From the NCBI GenBank assembly GCA_033762375.1, contig JANRLQ010000031.1, forward strand, positions 1-64,000: a stretch of 64,000 nt of DNA. The letters run 5' to 3'. The position numbers and the translations under genes were made by a program. The DNA comes from RDXT01 sp033762375. Its GTDB lineage: Bacteria > Bacteroidota > Bacteroidia > J057. Shown here in pieces: positions 61,201 to 64,000 of the stretch. The number at the start of each line of letters is the position of its first letter. Positions within the stretch are counted from its first letter, which is position 1. The notes beneath the pieces were generated by a model that saw only the letters and a list, made by a program, of their open reading frames with translations, was not told where the DNA came from and did not search any database.

Positions 61201-61407
61201 ATGGACGGCACCCAGCGCAGCCATATCAAACCCGGACAACTCGTCCACGTCATCCTGAAGCGGGACCAGCGCTCCGGCAAACGCACCGAGGGCATTGTCC
61301 AGCGTATCCTCACCAGCGCCCCCCACCATTCGAGGGGTATTAAGGTCATGCTGGAAGACGGACAGGTAGGCCGGGTCCAGGAAATCCTGTCTGAGTCTGA
61401 ACAATGA
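61201..61407 (+). CDS. ywbE: YwbE family protein (DUF2196)
   Basis: 68-aa basic cytoplasmic protein. The conserved family pattern is clear: IKPGQLVHVILKRDQRSGKRTEGIV, LTSAPHHSRGIKVMLEDGQVGRVQEI. Predicted small beta-barrel, perhaps KOW/OB-like and RNA-binding; no proven function. The start is ATG 61201 (an upstream in-frame ATG at 61171 adds ten residues unlike the family). Its TGA overlaps the ATG of the pseudouridine synthase gene by 4 bp, which ties it to RNA modification or ribosome work. Confidence 0.88.
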   Translation: MDGTQRSHIKPGQLVHVILKRDQRSGKRTEGIVQRILTSAPHHSRGIKVMLEDGQVGRVQEILSESEQ

Positions 61408-62312
61408 AATCTCGACCCGGTATCCCCCCCGGCCCCCCAGGACCCGATCATGTGCTGCCTGTCACGCAGCCCGACGAACTCATGCGGTTTCTTCTCGCCA
61501 AACTTCCTCAAAAAAACCGCAACAACATCAAAACCCTCCTCCGCGACAAACAAGTATTGGTTGAGGGACAGGTCGTCACCCAGTTTAACCACCCCTTGCT
61601 GCCCGGTCAGACGGTCCATATACGCCGCACCAAAATCCCCAAAGAAAAACACTATCAGGGGATCAGCATTGTATTTGAAGATCAGCATCTGGTGGTCATC
61701 AACAAACATGCGGGCATCCTGTCCATCTCGACAGACAATGAGCGGAATCAGGCGCCTACGGCGTATCAGCTCCTCAGCCAGCACGTCAAGCGGGAGGACC
61801 CCCAGCACAAAATATTTGTCGTGCACCGGCTGGACCGTGAGACGTCCGGCCTGATGATGTTTGCCAAGACAGAGCGTGTGCAGCAACTGCTGCAGACACA
61901 CTGGCATACGACCGTGATCGAGCGCACCTATCTTGCCATCATCGAGGGCAGCCTGCCTGAACCAGAAGGGACCGTGACTTCATACCTGCGGGAGAGCAAG
62001 GCACATATTGTGTACTCCAGCCAGGACCCTGAATCCGGTCAGCTGGCCATCACCCACTACCAGACCCTGCGCACCCGCAATGGTTACAGCCTCCTGAAGG
62101 TCAACCTGGAGACGGGCCGCAAAAACCAGGTCCGGGTCCACATGCAGGACTTACAACACAGCCTGATCGGTGATAAAAAATATGGATCTAAGGTGGATCC
62201 GATCGGACGGCTGGGATTACATGCCTGGGTGCTGGCATTTGTACATCCGGTCACCGGAGAGCGGCTGCACTTTGAGACCCCTGCCCCGGCCCGGTTCAAT
62301 ACCCTCGTGTGA
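61404..62312 (+). CDS. RluA family pseudouridine synthase
   Basis: 302 aa. An S4-like RNA-binding segment (~22-75; LMRFLLAKLPQKNRNNIKTLLRDKQVLVEG) precedes the RluA catalytic core. The catalytic Asp is D144 in HRLDRETSGLMMFAKT; later motifs are YLAIIEGSLPEPEGTV, VNLETGRKNQVRVHM and GDKKYG. It converts uridine to pseudouridine in rRNA or tRNA; site specificity (RluC/RluD/other) is not clear. Coupled with ywbE by ATGA overlap. It ends 7 bp from the convergent MFS gene, leaving no room for a separate terminator. Confidence 0.93.
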   Translation: MKSRPGIPPGPPGPDHVLPVTQPDELMRFLLAKLPQKNRNNIKTLLRDKQVLVEGQVVTQFNHPLLPGQTVHIRRTKIPKEKHYQGISIVFEDQHLVVINKHAGILSISTDNERNQAPTAYQLLSQHVKREDPQHKIFVVHRLDRETSGLMMFAKTERVQQLLQTHWHTTVIERTYLAIIEGSLPEPEGTVTSYLRESKAHIVYSSQDPESGQLAITHYQTLRTRNGYSLLKVNLETGRKNQVRVHMQDLQHSLIGDKKYGSKVDPIGRLGLHAWVLAFVHPVTGERLHFETPAPARFNTLV

Positions 62313-62318
62313 TCTGCC

Positions 62319-63530
62319 TCAGACTCGTGTCCGCAGGGAGCGGAAGGCCAATGTTGCACTCAGCAGGGTACATAAGGCTGCGGCAAACATCGCAGCCCCC
62401 GGAAAGTACACCGGTGCCGCAGGCCCTGTGAAATACCCAAATATACCAGTCATAATGGGCGCTCCGGCAAAAGCCGCTACAGTCATCAGGCTCGTAAGAC
62501 CGCCCTGGAGCTCACCCTGCGCATTGGGCGGGACCTCTGTGGAGATCAATCCCTGAATGGCAGGCCCTGCGATGCCCCCAAACCCGTACGGGATCAAAAA
62601 CAAAAACAACATCCACCCTGTAGGCGCAAAAGCAAACAGCAAAAAACCCAGGCAATACAGGCTCAGCCCTACAAATACACTGCGGGCCTGGCCCAGCCGG
62701 GGAATAATAACCCGGATCAGCCCCCCCTGAATAATGGCCGTAATGACCCCCACAACGGCCAGGGAGATACCCACCATCCTTTCGTCCCACTTAAATTTTT
62801 CCATCGTAAAGTAGGGCCAGGCCCCCTGTACTGCCTGGGCAGAGACATTGAGCAGAAACATAGACAAAACCAGGCCGCTGATCAGGGGATACTTACCGAG
62901 CTGGAGGAGTGATCCCACAGGATTGGCACGTTTCCAGTCAAAGGGGCGACGATTTTCGGGTGCCAGGGACTCTGGCAGGACAAACAGGCCATAAAGCCAG
63001 TTGGTAAGGGCCAGTCCGGCAGCAGCCATGAAGGGTACCCGCGGGCCCAGCGGACCTAACATCCCCCCGATGGCTGGCCCAATGATAAACCCCAGCCCAA
63101 AGGCAGCCCCGATCAACCCAAAATTTTGGGCACGGGTCTCCGGGGTACTCACATCAGCGATATAGGCTGCCCCTGTCGTGAAACTGCTGCCGAGGATTCC
63201 TGCCAGGATACGTCCCAAAAAAAGCCACCCGATACTGGGCGCAAAGGCTTGTAGCAGATAATCCAACCCAAACCCCAGCAGCGAAACCAGCAGCACGACC
63301 CGCCGCCCATATTGGTCACTCAGTCCGCCCAGGATCGGCGCAAACATAAACTGCGCGACCAGATATGATGCCGTCAGCCAGCCCCCAAGCGGTGCCGCCT
63401 GGCTCAGGCTGACATGGGCCAGGTCCGAGATCAACTTGGGCAAAACCGGGATGATGATCCCAAAACCAATTACGTCTATCAGCAGGGTGACAAAAATAAA
63501 ACCTACTGCGGCAGGGCGCGAGGGGTTCAT
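62319..63530 (-). CDS. TetA/TCR-like MFS efflux transporter
   Basis: 403-aa inner-membrane transporter with 12 TM helices. The N-terminal FIFVTLLIDVIGFGIIIPVLP, motif A GGLSDQYGRR (helix 2-3 loop) and GAAFGLGFIIGPAIGG (motif C of drug/H+ antiporters) place it in the TCR/TetA subgroup. Such environmental homologues may export tetracycline or unrelated compounds; no TetR gene lies beside it, so a resistance role is uncertain. It lies 58 bp downstream of the partial membrane-protein gene on the same strand and may be its operon partner. Confidence 0.88.
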   Translation of the reverse strand: MNPSRPAAVGFIFVTLLIDVIGFGIIIPVLPKLISDLAHVSLSQAAPLGGWLTASYLVAQFMFAPILGGLSDQYGRRVVLLVSLLGFGLDYLLQAFAPSIGWLFLGRILAGILGSSFTTGAAYIADVSTPETRAQNFGLIGAAFGLGFIIGPAIGGMLGPLGPRVPFMAAAGLALTNWLYGLFVLPESLAPENRRPFDWKRANPVGSLLQLGKYPLISGLVLSMFLLNVSAQAVQGAWPYFTMEKFKWDERMVGISLAVVGVITAIIQGGLIRVIIPRLGQARSVFVGLSLYCLGFLLFAFAPTGWMLFLFLIPYGFGGIAGPAIQGLISTEVPPNAQGELQGGLTSLMTVAAFAGAPIMTGIFGYFTGPAAPVYFPGAAMFAAALCTLLSATLAFRSLRTRV

Positions 63531-63588
63531 ATATATTTTAGTAGAGAAGTACGTATGGGTACAAACCTACATCTTTTCAGGGATTAAT

Positions 63589-64000
63589 CTACTCCCGCCG
63601 CAGGACATACTGGAGGGAATCTCCCGGACTGCGATCGTACAGACCTGCGATCGTATCACACCTGCTGAGCTGATGGGGTGAGTCTGACCGTGAAGCGACT
63701 ATGGCAGGGCGGTAGGTTTCGACCAATGTACAAAAATCAAAATCGTTGTATTTCGCCTTGTCAAACCACGCATAGCCGGGACGCGCCGCAAAGTGCCGGT
63801 ATCCTTCCATCATCCCACCTTTGTGGGTGCTATACCAGAAATAGTGCAGGTCTTTGCGAAATACATTCCGGATCAGCAGCTCGTCATACACATAGGTATT
63901 GTGCTGGCCTTTACTTTCACGCAGGCCCCGCAGGATGACTTTGTTGTATCGTTTGTATTGAAAATTGAGCAAAAACATCGGCAGACAGATCCCTGCAAGG
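63589..64000 (-). CDS. C-terminal part of an unidentified, probably membrane, protein
   Basis: The frame is open to the window edge (137 codons visible), so the Met at 63978 need not be the start. The first visible residues (AGICLPMFLLNFQY) look like the end of a TM helix. A soluble C-terminal domain follows: NTYVYDELLIRNVFRKDLHYFWY, FDFCTLVETYRPAIVASRS and a polar end. A TM block followed by such a domain occurs in GT-C (GT39-like) glycosyltransferases, but nothing visible proves it. Same strand as the MFS gene. Confidence 0.5.
   Translation of the reverse strand, partial: LAGICLPMFLLNFQYKRYNKVILRGLRESKGQHNTYVYDELLIRNVFRKDLHYFWYSTHKGGMMEGYRHFAARPGYAWFDKAKYNDFDFCTLVETYRPAIVASRSDSPHQLSRCDTIAGLYDRSPGDSLQYVLRRE

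Noticed and set aside
62319..63530. Tetracycline resistance determinant
   Set aside because: The MFS protein has TetA-subgroup motifs, but there is no tetR or mobile context, so a general efflux label is safer.

Overview
This is a chromosomal segment of a free-living member of the Bacteroidota. The signs are a SusC/SusD outer-membrane pair, type IX secretion (T9SS) sorting domains of both the A and B kind, many families typical of the phylum, starts without Shine-Dalgarno sequences, and promoter elements resembling the phylum's TTTG / TAnnTTTG boxes. The moderately high GC content and large secreted repeat proteins suit a Saprospirales- or Cytophagales-like organism; no 16S rRNA is present to settle this. 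I see no prophage, intact insertion sequence, CRISPR array or rRNA operon. The window is mostly housekeeping and envelope genes, with two small repeat-associated scars.

Layout. 1-5.5 kb: the tail of a Crp/Fnr-like regulator, a metallo-beta-lactamase-fold lipoprotein, a DUF2147 protein, a 14-unit delta-60 repeat T9SS protein and tRNA-Arg(UCU). 5.5-14.9 kb: a beta-propeller/phosphoesterase, a glycosyltransferase plus pterin-synthase-like pair, a PhnZ-like HD oxygenase, an S9 peptidase, a rhomboid protease and a secreted protein. 15-20.7 kb: a signalling cassette made of a propeller histidine kinase, a receiver fused to a LytS-type kinase, and a receiver fused to a class III cyclase. 21-24.9 kb: small secreted proteins, a conserved lipoprotein and a BioD-like ATPase. 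24.9-29.7 kb: susD and susC. 30.3-32.8 kb: cydAB (bd oxidase), then a Uma2 gene flanked by a 62-bp direct repeat of the cydB 3' end. 33.7-38.6 kb: dxs and sucA. 38.8-45.6 kb: a DUF3592 protein, a thioesterase, a tandem CbbX-like AAA+ protein, a one-domain AraC regulator, a GT-C glycosyltransferase and an endonuclease V-like protein. 45.6-48.6 kb: a 137-bp inverted-repeat element, a peroxiredoxin and a DgcN/DgcA-like pair. 48.6-54 kb: an ABC exporter, a thioredoxin-fold protein, and a methyltransferase/TatD/PH-SHOCT operon. 54-59 kb: an alpha/beta-hydrolase-fold protein without a nucleophile, translationally coupled to a PEP-synthase-like phosphotransferase, then an AAA+ ATPase. 59.2-64 kb: a minimal T9SS type B protein, an M50 protease with TPRs, a YwbE homologue, an RluA-type pseudouridine synthase, a TetA-like MFS transporter and a partial membrane protein.

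How the genes fit together. CydAB, SucA and the peroxiredoxin indicate aerobic or microaerobic metabolism. Dxs indicates the MEP isoprenoid route. SusCD and the T9SS cargo indicate an outer membrane geared to polymer uptake and cell-surface display. The 15-20.7 kb genes are tightly packed and probably form one phosphorelay that ends in cyclic-nucleotide synthesis rather than direct transcription control. The DUF1611 and dipeptide-epimerase pair suggests D-amino-acid (D-glutamate) salvage.

The least conventional loci are the hydrolase-like/PEP-synthase-like pair (54018-56869), the tandem AAA+ protein with a duplicated N-terminal beta-domain (40227-42848), the pterin-synthase-like/glycosyltransferase pair (8320-9703), the Uma2 gene between direct repeats (32711-33651) and the inverted-repeat element at 45601-45737.
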